Part shown: positions 47,936-61,188 of the stretch, in pieces
Position numbering within the stretch: position 1 is the first letter of the stretch
Layout of the letters: each line of letters opens with the position of its first letter
Source of the DNA: Microbacterium yannicii
Lineage (GTDB): Bacteria; Actinomycetota; Actinomycetes; Actinomycetales; Microbacteriaceae
Length of the DNA: 64,000 nucleotides
Assembly: GCF_024055635.1 (NCBI RefSeq)
Contig: NZ_JAMXMB010000040.1
Span: 268,235-332,234 of the forward strand
Direction of reading: 5' to 3'
Position numbers and translations under genes: made by a program
Notes under the pieces: generated by a model
Told to the model about the DNA's origin: nothing
What the model saw: only the letters and a program-made list of their open reading frames with translations
Databases searched by the model: none

Positions 47936-50733
47936 TAGCCGTTGCCGCCGCCGTTGCCGGGGCCCCGGCCGCCACCGCCGCAGTCCGCGGCGCTGTAGTC
48001 GATGACGATCGACGTGTTGCGGTTCACGAGCGAGTTCGCAGCGGGGTTCGTCGCGGTCGCCTTCGTCTGGGCGCCCAGGGCGGCATCGGCGGTGCACGTG
48101 CCGTCGCCCACATTGCCGAAGCCGGCCGCGCGGAGCGCCTTCTTGGCGTCATCCAGCGAGCGCCCGGTCACATCGGGGACTGTGAGGCCCTGGCCGTTGC
48201 TCGGGCTGATCGTGACGGTGCTTCCTCCCGCGACGTTCCCGGGACCGGGGTTCTGCGCACCCACAACACCCTCGGGCTGATCCGAATCCACGGGCGCTCC
48301 TACCGCGACCTCGAAGCCCGCGTCGGTCAGAGTCTGCGTCGCCTGCTCGATCGTCTGCCCGACGACGTTCGGGAGCGGCGCGAGCTGGACCTTGATCAGT
48401 TCGTTGTCGGGATCGGCGAACGCTCCGCCCGGGTGCGTCTGGTCGACGGTGCGCTGAATGGCCTTCGAAATTGCGAAACGGATGTTGTTGAGACCCGCCT
48501 TGAAGACATCGCCGTTGCCGTCGGCATTGCCGGCCCACGTCGCCGTCGTGACGCTCGTGCTCGACTGCACGAGCCATGTCTGCTTCGCTTCGTGCGTACC
48601 GGTCTTGCCGATCGTGACGGTGCCGTCGCCCGGGTTGCCCTGGCTCCCGCTGCCACCGCCCTGCATGACACCCTTGAGGGCGTAGGCGGCGGTCGCGGCG
48701 ACGTTCGGTGCGATGACCTGTGTGCACGTGCGCTGTGGCTTGGCGATCTCGTTCCCCTCGGCATCGGTGACCCGGTCGATCGCTTGCGGCTGGCAGTAGA
48801 CTCCGTTGTTCGCCACGGTGGCGTATGCCGCAGCCATCGCCATCGGTGACATCGCGTTAGAGCCGATGATCGAGCCGAGGCCGTTCATCTTCACCTCTGA
48901 ACCATCCGCGAGGGTGGCGCCCATGCGAGTTGCGACGTTCCTGATGTCGCAGAGGTCGAGCTTCTCGGCCATGGCGAAGAAGCCGGTGTTGAGTGAGTCC
49001 TTCGTGAATCGCATGGGATTGCCCATGTATCCCTTGTTGTTCCCGAAGTTCTTGATGAGTACGTTGCCCTGGTTGACCCAGTCGCCGTCGCACGACTTGA
49101 GCCGCTTGAACACATGGAGTGTTCCGTTCAGCGGCTCGTTGACGGAGTGACCCTTCTCAAGCCAGTCGATGAGCGTGAAGAGCTTGAACGTCGATCCGGC
49201 CTCGAACCCCCCGGACGTTCCGAACTTCCTGTCACCCGCGAAGACCAGGGAGGAGTAGGTCCGGTCGTCCTTCACCGCCGCGTCTTCGCTGAACTGGGTG
49301 TTCTGCGTGATCGACAGGATCCGTCCGGTGCTTGCTTCGAGGCTCACCGTGGCAGCTCCGAACCGACCGCCGTTCGGGTTCTCCTTCGTCGGCGGCAGTG
49401 TCGGGTTCGCGGGTGCGTTCTTCGACATGGCCTCTCTCGCGCTGTCCTGGATGCGCGGATCGAGGGTGGTGTACACGTTGAGACCACCGCGCTGCAGCAG
49501 CGCCCGACGGTCTTCGTCCGTCTCACCGAACGCGGGATCGTGCAGAATGACGTCCTTCACGTACTGACAGAAGTACTCCGCCCCGACGGCGTTGACGCAC
49601 CCTGTCTTGGGAGGCGTCACAGCGGGAGTGATCGGCCACACCGCGGCCTCGACGTACTGCTCGCGGGTGATCTTCCCATCGTCGAGCAGACGGCTCAGCA
49701 CGTAGAGCTGGCGCACCTTCGTGGACGTATAGCCGTCGGCGGCAGCGAGCTTCTGCTCTTCGGTGATGTCGCCGGATTTCACCAGGGCGTCGAGAACGCC
49801 GAGCTTGGCACCCTCATCGATCACACCGTCGGGCGCCTTGTTGAACCGGGTCCCGTCTGCCGTGACGATGGAGCCCTCGGGCTTGTCGATCCGATAGCTG
49901 TTGGGGTTCTGCACCATGCCGGCGAGCGTCGCGGCCTGGGCGACCGTCAGATTCGCCGCCGTGGTGCTGAAGTACTGGCGGGCAGCCGACTCGATGCCGT
50001 ACGTGATCCCGCCGAAGTTCGCGATGTTGAGGTACCCGAGCAGGATGTCGTTCTTCGAGTACTTCTGCTCCAGCGAGATCGCGTAGCGCATCTCCTGCAG
50101 CTTGCGGGTGTACCCCTCCGACCCCTCGGCCGTCGTGGCGTCCGTCCAGCAGTTGAGCAGCGCCTGATCGCGGCTGACCTTGACCTTCGGTGTGCCGTCC
50201 TCATTGAGAACGGGCTCGCCGGCGTCGTCGGTCTCGTACTCCGTCGTGGCGTTCTGCTCGCACTTCTGGATGAGCACGTTCTTCACGTACTGCTGGCTGA
50301 TCGAGGATCCACCCTGCGTCTCGCTGGCGCCACCAGCGTTCGAGAGGAGCGCTCGGGTGGTGCCGATGAGGTCGATTCCGCCGTGCTGGTAGTAGCGCGG
50401 GTCCTCGCTGGAGAGGAGCGCGTCGTACATCACCGGGTTGATCTGATCGAAGTTGACTGGTGTGCGGTCCTGCTCGAGGAACTTCGTCAGCAACACGGGC
50501 TGGCCGGTGGCCGGATCGGTGGCGTAGAAGTTGCTCGGCACCATGAGCTTGTCGATCTCGAGCGAGCTCGGCAGGTTGTCGAACATCGTGATCGCACGCT
50601 CGGCCGCAGTGCTCGTGATGGCGACCGCGGGGGTGACGGTCGCTGCGATGAGGACACCGGCTGCGGCGCTGAGGCCGACGAGCCCGGCGAGGCCGCCGAG
50701 CACACCTGTGGCCGTGCGTTTGGTATCAGGCAT
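47935..50733 (-). CDS. Class A penicillin-binding protein with PASTA domains
   Basis: A bifunctional peptidoglycan synthase of 932 residues, anchored by an N-terminal membrane segment (GVLGGLAGLVGLSAAAGVLI). The GT51 glycosyltransferase has SSEDPRYYQHGGID and GGSSISQQYVKN. The transpeptidase has STFK (Ser nucleophile in EAGSTFKLFTL), SLN in KDSLNTGFF and KTGT. Two PASTA repeats follow (PLPNVVGQTIEQATQTLTDA and LTVPDVTGRSLDDAKKALRA) and a Gly-rich tail. PASTA domains bind muropeptides or beta-lactams. A TACGAT box 7 bases before the ATG indicates a leaderless transcript. It is co-transcribed with the metallophosphoesterase. Confidence 0.95.
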   Translation of the reverse strand: MPDTKRTATGVLGGLAGLVGLSAAAGVLIAATVTPAVAITSTAAERAITMFDNLPSSLEIDKLMVPSNFYATDPATGQPVLLTKFLEQDRTPVNFDQINPVMYDALLSSEDPRYYQHGGIDLIGTTRALLSNAGGASETQGGSSISQQYVKNVLIQKCEQNATTEYETDDAGEPVLNEDGTPKVKVSRDQALLNCWTDATTAEGSEGYTRKLQEMRYAISLEQKYSKNDILLGYLNIANFGGITYGIESAARQYFSTTAANLTVAQAATLAGMVQNPNSYRIDKPEGSIVTADGTRFNKAPDGVIDEGAKLGVLDALVKSGDITEEQKLAAADGYTSTKVRQLYVLSRLLDDGKITREQYVEAAVWPITPAVTPPKTGCVNAVGAEYFCQYVKDVILHDPAFGETDEDRRALLQRGGLNVYTTLDPRIQDSAREAMSKNAPANPTLPPTKENPNGGRFGAATVSLEASTGRILSITQNTQFSEDAAVKDDRTYSSLVFAGDRKFGTSGGFEAGSTFKLFTLIDWLEKGHSVNEPLNGTLHVFKRLKSCDGDWVNQGNVLIKNFGNNKGYMGNPMRFTKDSLNTGFFAMAEKLDLCDIRNVATRMGATLADGSEVKMNGLGSIIGSNAMSPMAMAAAYATVANNGVYCQPQAIDRVTDAEGNEIAKPQRTCTQVIAPNVAATAAYALKGVMQGGGSGSQGNPGDGTVTIGKTGTHEAKQTWLVQSSTSVTTATWAGNADGNGDVFKAGLNNIRFAISKAIQRTVDQTHPGGAFADPDNELIKVQLAPLPNVVGQTIEQATQTLTDAGFEVAVGAPVDSDQPEGVVGAQNPGPGNVAGGSTVTISPSNGQGLTVPDVTGRSLDDAKKALRAAGFGNVGDGTCTADAALGAQTKATATNPAANSLVNRNTSIVIDYSAADCGGGGRGPGNGGGNG

Positions 50734-50740
50734 AGGCTTG

Positions 50741-50746
50741 ATCGTA
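50741..50746 (-). promoter_or_regulatory. -10 box of the penicillin-binding protein gene
   Basis: Minus-strand TACGAT, 7 bases, then ATG 50733. Confidence 0.5.
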
Positions 50747-50842
50747 GGGGAGATACCTGGGCGATTCCCTCAGAGACGTGCGCCCGCCGAGGTGTTTCCC
50801 AGCCTTCACCCTCCGCCCTTTCCGCTTATCCGAGGAGTCGCG

Positions 50843-51058
50843 ATGACGACGTGGGAGTACCTCACCACGCCCCTGCTGATCCACAACACCGCCGCGATCC
50901 TCAACAACTGGGGCAAGCAGGGCTGGGAGCTCGTCCAGGTCGTGCCTGGTCCCGAAGGCGGCCTTGTCGCCTACTTCAAGCGTCCCGTCGGCGGAGGCCA
51001 GCTGAACGCGGGACTGGATGCCGCGGCCCAGGCCGCCCAGCAGTTCGAGGGGGCGTGA
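50843..51058 (+). CDS. DUF4177 domain protein
   Basis: A 71-residue protein starting MTTWEYLTTPLLIHN; the pattern WEYLTTPL...ILNNWGKQGWELVQV is the DUF4177 signature. The function is unknown. The ATG has GAGGAG 7 bases upstream. RidA starts 2 bases after its stop, and this pair divergent from a class A PBP gene is a common actinobacterial arrangement. Confidence 0.85.
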   Translation: MTTWEYLTTPLLIHNTAAILNNWGKQGWELVQVVPGPEGGLVAYFKRPVGGGQLNAGLDAAAQAAQQFEGA

Positions 51059-51060
51059 CC

Positions 51061-51528
51061 ATGAGCGTCAGCCATCGTCTCGCCGAACTCGGCATCACCC
51101 TTCCCGGTGTCGTGCCGCCGGTCGCCGCCTACGTGCCCGCGAAAGCTCACGGCGACCTCGTGTACACCGCCGGCCAGCTGCCGATGATCTCCGGTTCGCT
51201 CCCCGCGGCCGGCAAGGTCGGAGAAGGCGAGGGTCTCGTGCCCGCGGCCGACGCCAAGGGCTATGCCCGTCAGAGCGCCCTCAACGCGCTCGCCGCGGCA
51301 GCAGCGGCCGTCGGCGGCGTCGACCGGCTCACCGGCGTGGTCAAGGTCACCGGATTCGTGGCATCCGTTCCCGACTTCACCGGCCAGCCGGGCGTGATCA
51401 ACGGCGCGAGCGAGGTGCTCGGCGAGATCTTCGGCGACGCCGGCACCCACGCCCGCTCGGCCGTCGGCGTGCCCGTGCTGCCGTTGGACGCCCCTGTCGA
51501 GGTCGAGGTCGTCTTCAGCTTCGAGTGA
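51061..51528 (+). CDS. RidA/YjgF-family protein
   Basis: 155 residues. The family converts reactive enamine/imine intermediates from pyridoxal-phosphate enzymes to keto acids. Visible features: VPAKAHGDLVYTAGQLPM near the N-terminus and ARSAVGVPVLPLDAPVEVEV, with the catalytic Arg in HARSAVG. This is the longer, TdcF-distant subgroup (YjgF-like with a 10-residue insert around 50-60). It is co-transcribed with DUF4177. Confidence 0.88.
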   Translation: MSVSHRLAELGITLPGVVPPVAAYVPAKAHGDLVYTAGQLPMISGSLPAAGKVGEGEGLVPAADAKGYARQSALNALAAAAAAVGGVDRLTGVVKVTGFVASVPDFTGQPGVINGASEVLGEIFGDAGTHARSAVGVPVLPLDAPVEVEVVFSFE

Positions 51529-51546
51529 ACCCGGCGTTCACGAACG

Positions 51547-51591
51547 AACAGAGCGGATGCCGCAGCCCGGTGCTGCCGCATCCGCTCTGTT
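51547..51591. terminator. Bidirectional terminator between ridA and acs
   Basis: AACAGAGCGGATGCCGCAG at 51547-51565 pairs with 51573-51591 at all but one position, loop of seven bases, followed by CTT. It serves both convergent genes and again uses GGATGCC in the stem. Confidence 0.85.
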
Positions 51592-51597
51592 CTTCGG

Positions 51598-53592
<1,995 letters not shown>

Positions 53593-53593
53593 G

Positions 53594-53605
53594 GGAGCGC
53601 GCTCC
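53594..53605. repeat. 12-bp palindrome covering the acs ribosome site
   Basis: GGAGCGCGCTCC is perfectly self-complementary and begins with the only Shine-Dalgarno-like sequence of acs. As RNA it could form dimers or a small hairpin, reducing initiation. Confidence 0.45.
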
Positions 53606-53676
53606 TTTGCGGGCTGGAGGGAGCCGACGATTGTCGGCGAGTCTGCCAGGAAATGTACTCAGGGCGGCCGGAACCG

Positions 53677-53698
53677 GCTACCCCCGATAGTGGGTAGC
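53677..53698. promoter_or_regulatory. Inverted repeat upstream of acs
   Basis: GCTACCC at 53677-53683 and GGGTAGC at 53692-53698 form a 7-bp dyad with an 8-base centre, 85-106 bases before the acs start. Candidate operator or activator site. Confidence 0.4.
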
Positions 53699-54000
53699 GG
53701 CGGCAATGTTGGACTCGACCGATATATCAGTGAGAATCCTCTCCTTTTCGTTTTGTCAGGACCCCTACCTGCCATATGCTGACCGTTGGCCGAACATCGA
53801 TTCTGGCATTGCGGCGCCCGACGTCACCCCCCGAATTCGGGCCCGCGCTTGGCGGCATCCCATTCCCCCCATGGGATGCCGCCACTCTTTTCTGGGAGCG
53901 GTCCCGACGCGATCGTGACGTCGGTTCCTCCCCAACGCTCGTGTCGCGCCGCCTCTCCACGGATCATCCGGTTGGCCCGCCCGTCCGGAAGCGGCGCTTC
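53699..54000. other. Intergenic region with possible small RNA
   Basis: No convincing protein gene. The segment 53705-53770 is conspicuously AT-rich for this genome. TTGGAC at 53709 and GAGAAT 17 bases further on could be a plus-strand promoter, and a strong plus-oriented terminator lies at 53851-53893. A transcript of about 140-150 bases is therefore possible. Confidence 0.35.
53851..53893 (+). terminator. Strong terminator with no upstream plus-strand gene
   Basis: GGCGGCATCCCAT, loop TCCCCCC, ATGGGATGCCGCC: a perfect 13-bp stem (53851-53883), followed by ACTCTTTTCT. The arrangement is that of a rho-independent terminator on the plus strand. Confidence 0.7.
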
Positions 54001-54006
54001 TAGCGT
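54001..54006 (+). promoter_or_regulatory. -10 box of tadA (leaderless type)
   Basis: TAGCGT, six bases (CGGAGC), then ATG 54013. The GGAG here is too close to the ATG to act as a ribosome site. Confidence 0.5.
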
Positions 54007-54012
54007 CGGAGC

Positions 54013-55461
54013 ATGTCCGCGCCCTTCATCGCTCGTCCTCGTTCCCGCGTCGCCGGTCCCGTTGCGACGAAGGACGCGTGGGATGCCGCGATCCGCGGGT
54101 CGTCGTCGCCGACGAACGTCGACGCGCCGTCGTCGGCGGGCTCCGCGGCCGGGCGGGTCGAGGTGGCGGGGGAGAGCCGCTGGGATGCCGCTGCCCGCTC
54201 GCTCCCGGATCGCCGGAGGGGCGCGACCGTTGCGGCATCCGCGGGGCGGGCGGTGGCCGGCCCGGCGGCCACAGCGCTCGCCGCCCCGGCGGGTCCCGGA
54301 GTGGCCGCGGGGCGGCGATCCACGGCCGCCTGGGTCCCGCCCCGGCGTCCAGAGACTTCGGACGTGCGGGCCCCCGGCACGTCGGAAGCGCGGTCCGCCG
54401 ATTCATCCATGGCGTCGGCAGCCGGGCGGCAGGTGGCGGAGCCGGGTTCCGGTTCCGCCTTCGCCGAGCGATCGCCGGTGCGCCACGATCGACCGCGGCT
54501 GCCGCGACGGCCGCTGGAGGAACGGCATCCGGCCCTGGCGCCCTTCGTGACGTATCTCGCCGACCCCGACGTCACCGACCTGTTCGTGAACGGTTCCGCC
54601 GGGCTCTTCGTCGATCGCGGCGCCGGCGTCGTGGCGGCTCGCGAGTGGCGGGCCACAGAAGAAGAGGTACGCGACCTCGCCGTCGCTCTCATCGGTGCGG
54701 GCGGACGCCACATCGACGACGCATCGCCCTGCGTCGACGTGCGACTGGAGGGCGGCATCCGCGTCCACGCCGTGCTGCCGCCCATCGCACCGGAAGGAAC
54801 ACTGCTCTCGATTCGCATCCCGCGCCTCGACGTCGCGACGCTCGACGATCTGCAACGCACCGGCATGTTCGGCGAGCACGTGCGGCGCCGGCTCGACGAG
54901 GCGATCGCCGGACGCGTGAACCTTCTCGTCTCGGGCGCAGCCGGTGCGGGGAAGACGACCCTCCTCGCCGCGTTGCTCGCAGAAGCTCCCGCAGACGAGC
55001 GGATCGTCACGATCGAGGACGTGGCCGAGCTGCGCATCGCGCATCCGCACCACGTGCGGCTCGAGGCGCGGCAACCCAACATCGAGGGGAGTGGCGGCAT
55101 CGGCCTGGCGCGACTCGTCCGCGAGGCCCTCCGGATGCGTCCCGACCGGCTCGTGGTCGGCGAGTGTCGGGGCGACGAGGTGCGGGAGCTGCTGTCAGCG
55201 CTCAACACCGGTCACGACGGCGGGGCCGGCACGGTCCATGCGAACGGACTGGGGGATGTGCCCGCCCGGCTCGAGGCGCTGGGTGCGCTCGCGGGGCTCG
55301 ATGATCGCGCCCTCGCGCGTCAGGCGGCGAGCGCGATCGGACTCGTGCTGCACGTCGAGCGATGCGCCGACGGCACGCGTCGCATCGCGGCCGCCGGTCG
55401 GCCGGTGGTCGGCGGCGACGGCCGCCTCGCGATCGAGGAGGCGCGATGGGACACCGACTGA
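54013..55461 (+). CDS. tadA: TadA/CpaF-family secretion ATPase
   Basis: Motor ATPase of a Flp/Tad-type pilus or secretion system, 482 residues. The first ~170 residues are a low-complexity Ala/Arg/Ser-rich extension. The core begins HPALAPFVTYLADPDVTDLF. Walker A is SGAAGAGKTTLLAALL; the Asp box is IVTIEDVAELRI; then RMRPDRLVVGECRGDEVREL and the His box NTGHDGGAGTVHANG. A later ATG at 54409 would remove most of the extension, but the -10 box placement favours 54013. It is the first gene of the tad locus and divergent from acs. Confidence 0.88.
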   Translation: MSAPFIARPRSRVAGPVATKDAWDAAIRGSSSPTNVDAPSSAGSAAGRVEVAGESRWDAAARSLPDRRRGATVAASAGRAVAGPAATALAAPAGPGVAAGRRSTAAWVPPRRPETSDVRAPGTSEARSADSSMASAAGRQVAEPGSGSAFAERSPVRHDRPRLPRRPLEERHPALAPFVTYLADPDVTDLFVNGSAGLFVDRGAGVVAAREWRATEEEVRDLAVALIGAGGRHIDDASPCVDVRLEGGIRVHAVLPPIAPEGTLLSIRIPRLDVATLDDLQRTGMFGEHVRRRLDEAIAGRVNLLVSGAAGAGKTTLLAALLAEAPADERIVTIEDVAELRIAHPHHVRLEARQPNIEGSGGIGLARLVREALRMRPDRLVVGECRGDEVRELLSALNTGHDGGAGTVHANGLGDVPARLEALGALAGLDDRALARQAASAIGLVLHVERCADGTRRIAAAGRPVVGGDGRLAIEEARWDTD

Positions 55462-56510
55462 CCGAGCGTCGCGGATCGGTCGCCGCACCGACGCCGGTGC
55501 GCGACGCCGGTGCGCGGGGCCGTCGCGCCCTGCCTGGTCCGATGGGGCGGTTCCGGCTTGCCCGGCGGGGCGACCCGTCCGCCGCCGATGCGGCCGAGAC
55601 CGTGCTGCGTCTCGCCGTGCTGCTGCAAGCCGGGGTCGCGCCGGCACGCGCATGGCAGCACCTCGCCCGCACGGGCGATCCGGCAGCGGTGCGCGTCGCA
55701 TCGTCGATCGACTGCGGGATGCCGCTGCCCCAGGCCATCGCGACCGCAGGGCCGGGCGCGTGGCGCGAGGTGGGTGCCGCGTGTCAGGTCGCACTCGTCG
55801 TCGGTGCACCGCTCGCCGAGTGCCTGCGAGGTCTGGCCGTCGCGCTGCGGGACGCGCACGAGGCCGCCGACGATGTGCGAGTCGCCCTTGCCGAACCCGC
55901 CGGTACCGCCCGCCTCATGAGCTGGCTGCCGCTGGTGGCGGTGGGGCTGGGTGCGGCGCTGGGCTTCGACACGTTCGGGACGCTCTTCACGAACCCGCTA
56001 GGGCTCGCGTGTCTTGCCGGCGGTGCTCTCCTCATGGTGGCAGCACAGCGCTGGACGACCCGATTGGTGCGCGGCGCTCGCGCCTCGGACGACGTGCCGG
56101 GCCTCGATGCCGAGCTGATCGCGATCGCACTCAGCGGCGGGGTCTCGATAGACCGCGCACGAGCCGTCGTGCGCGAGGCCCTGGCGCTGCGCGACACCGG
56201 CTCGACACCCCATCGGTCGACGGCGGGCGGGGGAGTGCGGGGGGAACCCGCCGCCCTCGAGAGCCAGAGCGAGCAGCTGGATGCCCTGCTCACTCTCTCC
56301 CGTACGGCCGGCGTGCCCGCAGTAGAGCTGCTTCGGGCCTCGGCGGCCCACGCGCGCCACCGGGCGCGGGTCGACGGACGTCTGCGGGTCGCCCGGCTCT
56401 CCACGCGTCTGCTCGTTCCGCTCGGCGTCTGCACCCTGCCCGCCTTCCTCCTCCTCGGAGTCGCGCCGATGATGCTGAGCGTCATGTCGACGATGTCGGT
56501 CTCCCTGTGA
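55446..56510 (+). CDS. TadB/TadC-like type II secretion F protein with two T2SSF blocks
   Basis: A membrane platform protein of 354 residues overlapping tadA by 16 bases, with GGAGG before its ATG. Two T2SSF-like blocks are visible. The first, 55-195, starts LRLAVLLQAGVAPARAWQHL and ends in two membrane segments. The second, from about 215, starts DAELIAIALSGGVSIDRARA and ends in LLVPLGVCTLPAFLLLGVAP. Most actinobacterial loci encode TadB and TadC separately, so this looks like a fused, shortened TadBC. Confidence 0.8.
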   Translation: MGHRLTERRGSVAAPTPVRDAGARGRRALPGPMGRFRLARRGDPSAADAAETVLRLAVLLQAGVAPARAWQHLARTGDPAAVRVASSIDCGMPLPQAIATAGPGAWREVGAACQVALVVGAPLAECLRGLAVALRDAHEAADDVRVALAEPAGTARLMSWLPLVAVGLGAALGFDTFGTLFTNPLGLACLAGGALLMVAAQRWTTRLVRGARASDDVPGLDAELIAIALSGGVSIDRARAVVREALALRDTGSTPHRSTAGGGVRGEPAALESQSEQLDALLTLSRTAGVPAVELLRASAAHARHRARVDGRLRVARLSTRLLVPLGVCTLPAFLLLGVAPMMLSVMSTMSVSL

Positions 56511-56621
56511 CGAGCTCGACGCGCCCGTACTCGCGGGTCCCGACGTGCCGCTCCCTCGGGCGCCGGTGAGACCCGCGACCCAGACCGTGCCCGCACACCC
56601 TTCCATCGAACGGAGAACCCC

Positions 56622-56864
56622 ATGTCCTTCCCTCGGACCACCACGACGGTGCCGCGTCACACGCGTCGCCGCGCCGAGCGCCTGTTCCGCCCGCAGGGCG
56701 CCGCTCGCGCCTTCGCCGACGACGCCGGTGCCGCGACTGCGGAATACGCCATCGCGACGATGGCGGCGGTGGCGTTCGCCGGCCTGCTGGTCGTGATCAT
56801 GCGCAGCGACGAGGTGCGCGGCATCCTCACGGATCTCGTGCGTCGCGCGCTCACGGTGGCATGA
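56622..56864 (+). CDS. DUF4244 small pilin-like protein
   Basis: 80 residues: a basic N-terminus, then DDAGAATAEYAIATMAAVAF and a hydrophobic helix, as in Flp-type pilins with a Glu (AEYAI) five residues into the hydrophobic segment. DUF4244 proteins occupy this spot in actinobacterial tad loci and are the probable pilin subunit. GGAGA precedes the ATG. It is followed by an ATGA overlap with the TadE-like gene. Confidence 0.85.
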   Translation: MSFPRTTTTVPRHTRRRAERLFRPQGAARAFADDAGAATAEYAIATMAAVAFAGLLVVIMRSDEVRGILTDLVRRALTVA

Positions 56865-57220
56865 TCCGTCCGCGGCTCGGCGACGTGCGGCGCCTCCGGC
56901 CCGATGCGGAGCGGGGTGCGGTCGTCGCCGAGTTCGCGGTCGCGCTGCCGGCGCTGCTGATGGTGCTCGTCCTCGGGGTCGGGGCGCTCGCCGGAGCGGC
57001 ACGACAGGTGCGGCTGCAGGATGCGGTGGCGGATGCCGCGCGCCTGAGCGCGCGCGGCGAGTCCGACGAGCGGGCGCGCGAGGCCGTGGCGGCGGCGGTG
57101 GCAGGCGCGTCCGTGGAGATCGGTCCGCGCGGCGACCTGGTCTGCGTGAGCGCCTCGGCAGCGGCCCTGTTCGGGTTGCGCATCGCAGCGACGGGGTGCG
57201 CTCTCGGAGGTGGTCTGTGA
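56861..57220 (+). CDS. TadE-like minor pseudopilin
   Basis: 119 residues. RGAVVAEFAVALPALLMVLV and the following hydrophobic stretch are the TadE signature (Glu in the membrane segment). An extracytoplasmic tail with two Cys (LVCVSAS, ATGCALGG) follows. Minor pilin role in assembly is inferred from family. Confidence 0.85.
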   Translation: MIRPRLGDVRRLRPDAERGAVVAEFAVALPALLMVLVLGVGALAGAARQVRLQDAVADAARLSARGESDERAREAVAAAVAGASVEIGPRGDLVCVSASAAALFGLRIAATGCALGGGL

Positions 57221-57677
57221 GCCCGCGTTCGACCGCAACGGAAGCCAGACCCCGGAGAAGTACCGGACAGCGGGTCGGCGTGCCGCGCCGGAGCCGCATC
57301 CGAGAGCTGGCCGCCGCCGGACACCGCGGGCGCCGCCTGCGACACGCCGGTGGTGGCTGATGCCGGCAACCATGGCCATGGCGGGCATCGTGACATCGGC
57401 GGCGCTCCTCACTTCAGGGCTCGCGATGGCGGGGAGCGCCGCTGTCGCGGGACAGCGTTTGGCCTCGGCCGCGGACGCCGGCGCGCTGGCGGCCGCAGAC
57501 GCCGCATCCGGCGCGGTCACCGGCATCCCCTGCGACCGCGCGGCCGAGGTCGCCGGCACGTTCGGAGCCGTCGTCGCAGCCTGTGATCTCGACGAACTGG
57601 TCGCGACGATCACGGTCTCGCTGCGCGTGGGACCGGTCACCGCGCGGGCTTCGGCGCGTGCGGGGCCGCCGCCCTGA
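57210..57677 (+). CDS. Rv3654c-like TadE-family/helicase-secretion neighbour protein
   Basis: About 155 residues from GTG 57210, or 105 from ATG 57360. The core is MAMAGIVTSAALLTSGLAMA, followed by SAAVAGQRLASAADAGALAA and ADAA, the pattern of the Rv3654c-type protein that ends actinobacterial tad loci. One membrane segment, then a short exterior domain with two Cys that may pair. If 57210 is used, the N-terminus is a 50-residue basic cytoplasmic stretch. It overlaps the TadE-like gene by 11 bases. Confidence 0.72.
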   Translation: MVCEPAFDRNGSQTPEKYRTAGRRAAPEPHPRAGRRRTPRAPPATRRWWLMPATMAMAGIVTSAALLTSGLAMAGSAAVAGQRLASAADAGALAAADAASGAVTGIPCDRAAEVAGTFGAVVAACDLDELVATITVSLRVGPVTARASARAGPPP

Positions 57678-57713
57678 TCCGCGCTCACAGCGCCCGCACC
57701 GATAAGCGGCGTG

Positions 57714-57719
57714 TATGGT
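57714..57719 (+). promoter_or_regulatory. -10 box of topA
   Basis: TATGGT, 26 bases before the TTG start; the upstream in-frame ATG at 57715 is inside this box and so cannot be the start of a transcript made from it. Confidence 0.5.
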
Positions 57720-57744
57720 TTGCGTCGAAGAAAGGACGCCCCCG

Positions 57745-60467
<2,723 letters not shown>

Positions 60468-60471
<4 letters not shown>

Positions 60472-61145
60472 CGGCGGACGCCGCGCCGAGCCCGGTTCCG
60501 GCAGCCGCAGCAGACCGGTCGCGAGCCACCGGACTGTTCATCACGTTCGAGGGCGGCGACGGGGTCGGCAAGACCACCCAGGCCGCGCTGTTGGAGGAAT
60601 GGCTGACGGATGCCGGACGCACGGTCGTCCGCACCCGTGAGCCGGGCGGCACCGAGGTCGGCGTGCTCATCCGCGACATCGTCCTGCACCATCGCGGCGA
60701 GGTCGCGGCGCGCGCGGAGGCCCTGCTCTACGCCGCCGATCGCGCGCACCACGTCGAGACGCTCGTGCGGCCGGCCCTGCGCCGCGGTGAGGTCGTGATC
60801 CAGGACCGCTACCTGGACTCCTCGGTCGCCTACCAGGGCGCAGGGCGCGTTCTCGGCCGTGACGAGGTGCGCGACCTCTCGCTCTGGGCCACGGAGGGGC
60901 TGCTGCCCGACGTCACCGTGCTCCTGGACCTCGACCCCGCCGCGGCCCGCGCGCGGCTCGATGCCGACGACAAGCCCTTCGACCGCCTCGAGTCCGAGAA
61001 GGAGCACTTCCACGCGCGCGTGCGGGAGGAGTTCCTGGCGCTCGCCGCCGCCGAGCCGGCACGGTTCCTGGTCCTCGACGCGTCGCTGCCCGCCGACGAG
61101 CTCGCCGCCGCCGTGCGGGAGCGGGTGTCCGCCGTCCTCGCCTGA
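60468..61145 (+). CDS. tmk: Thymidylate kinase
   Basis: Phosphorylates dTMP to dTDP; 225 residues. P-loop FEGGDGVGKTTQAALLEEWL, REPGGTEVG, and DRYLDSSVAYQGAGR with the DRY/base motif. A 20-residue Ala-rich N-terminal extension precedes the core. The GTG overlaps the topA stop (GTGA), so the two are coupled; this topA-tmk-holB order is conserved in actinobacteria. Confidence 0.96.
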
Positions 61146-61175
61146 GGGTCGGCGCTGGTCGTCGGACGTCGCGGT

Positions 61176-61181
61176 TAGGCT
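61176..61181 (+). promoter_or_regulatory. -10 box of holB (leaderless type)
   Basis: TAGGCT, 7 bases (GGGCGGG), then ATG 61189; a second promoter inside the topA-tmk-holB group. Confidence 0.5.
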
Positions 61182-61188
61182 GGGCGGG

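Noticed and set aside
53706..54003. Short plus-strand frames upstream of tadA
   Set aside because: They run through the terminator hairpin and have no ribosome sites or recognisable sequence.
57715..57744. ATG 57715 as the topA start
   Set aside because: That ATG lies inside the likely -10 box TATGGT, and the added residues do not match the family N-terminus; TTG 57745 fits better.
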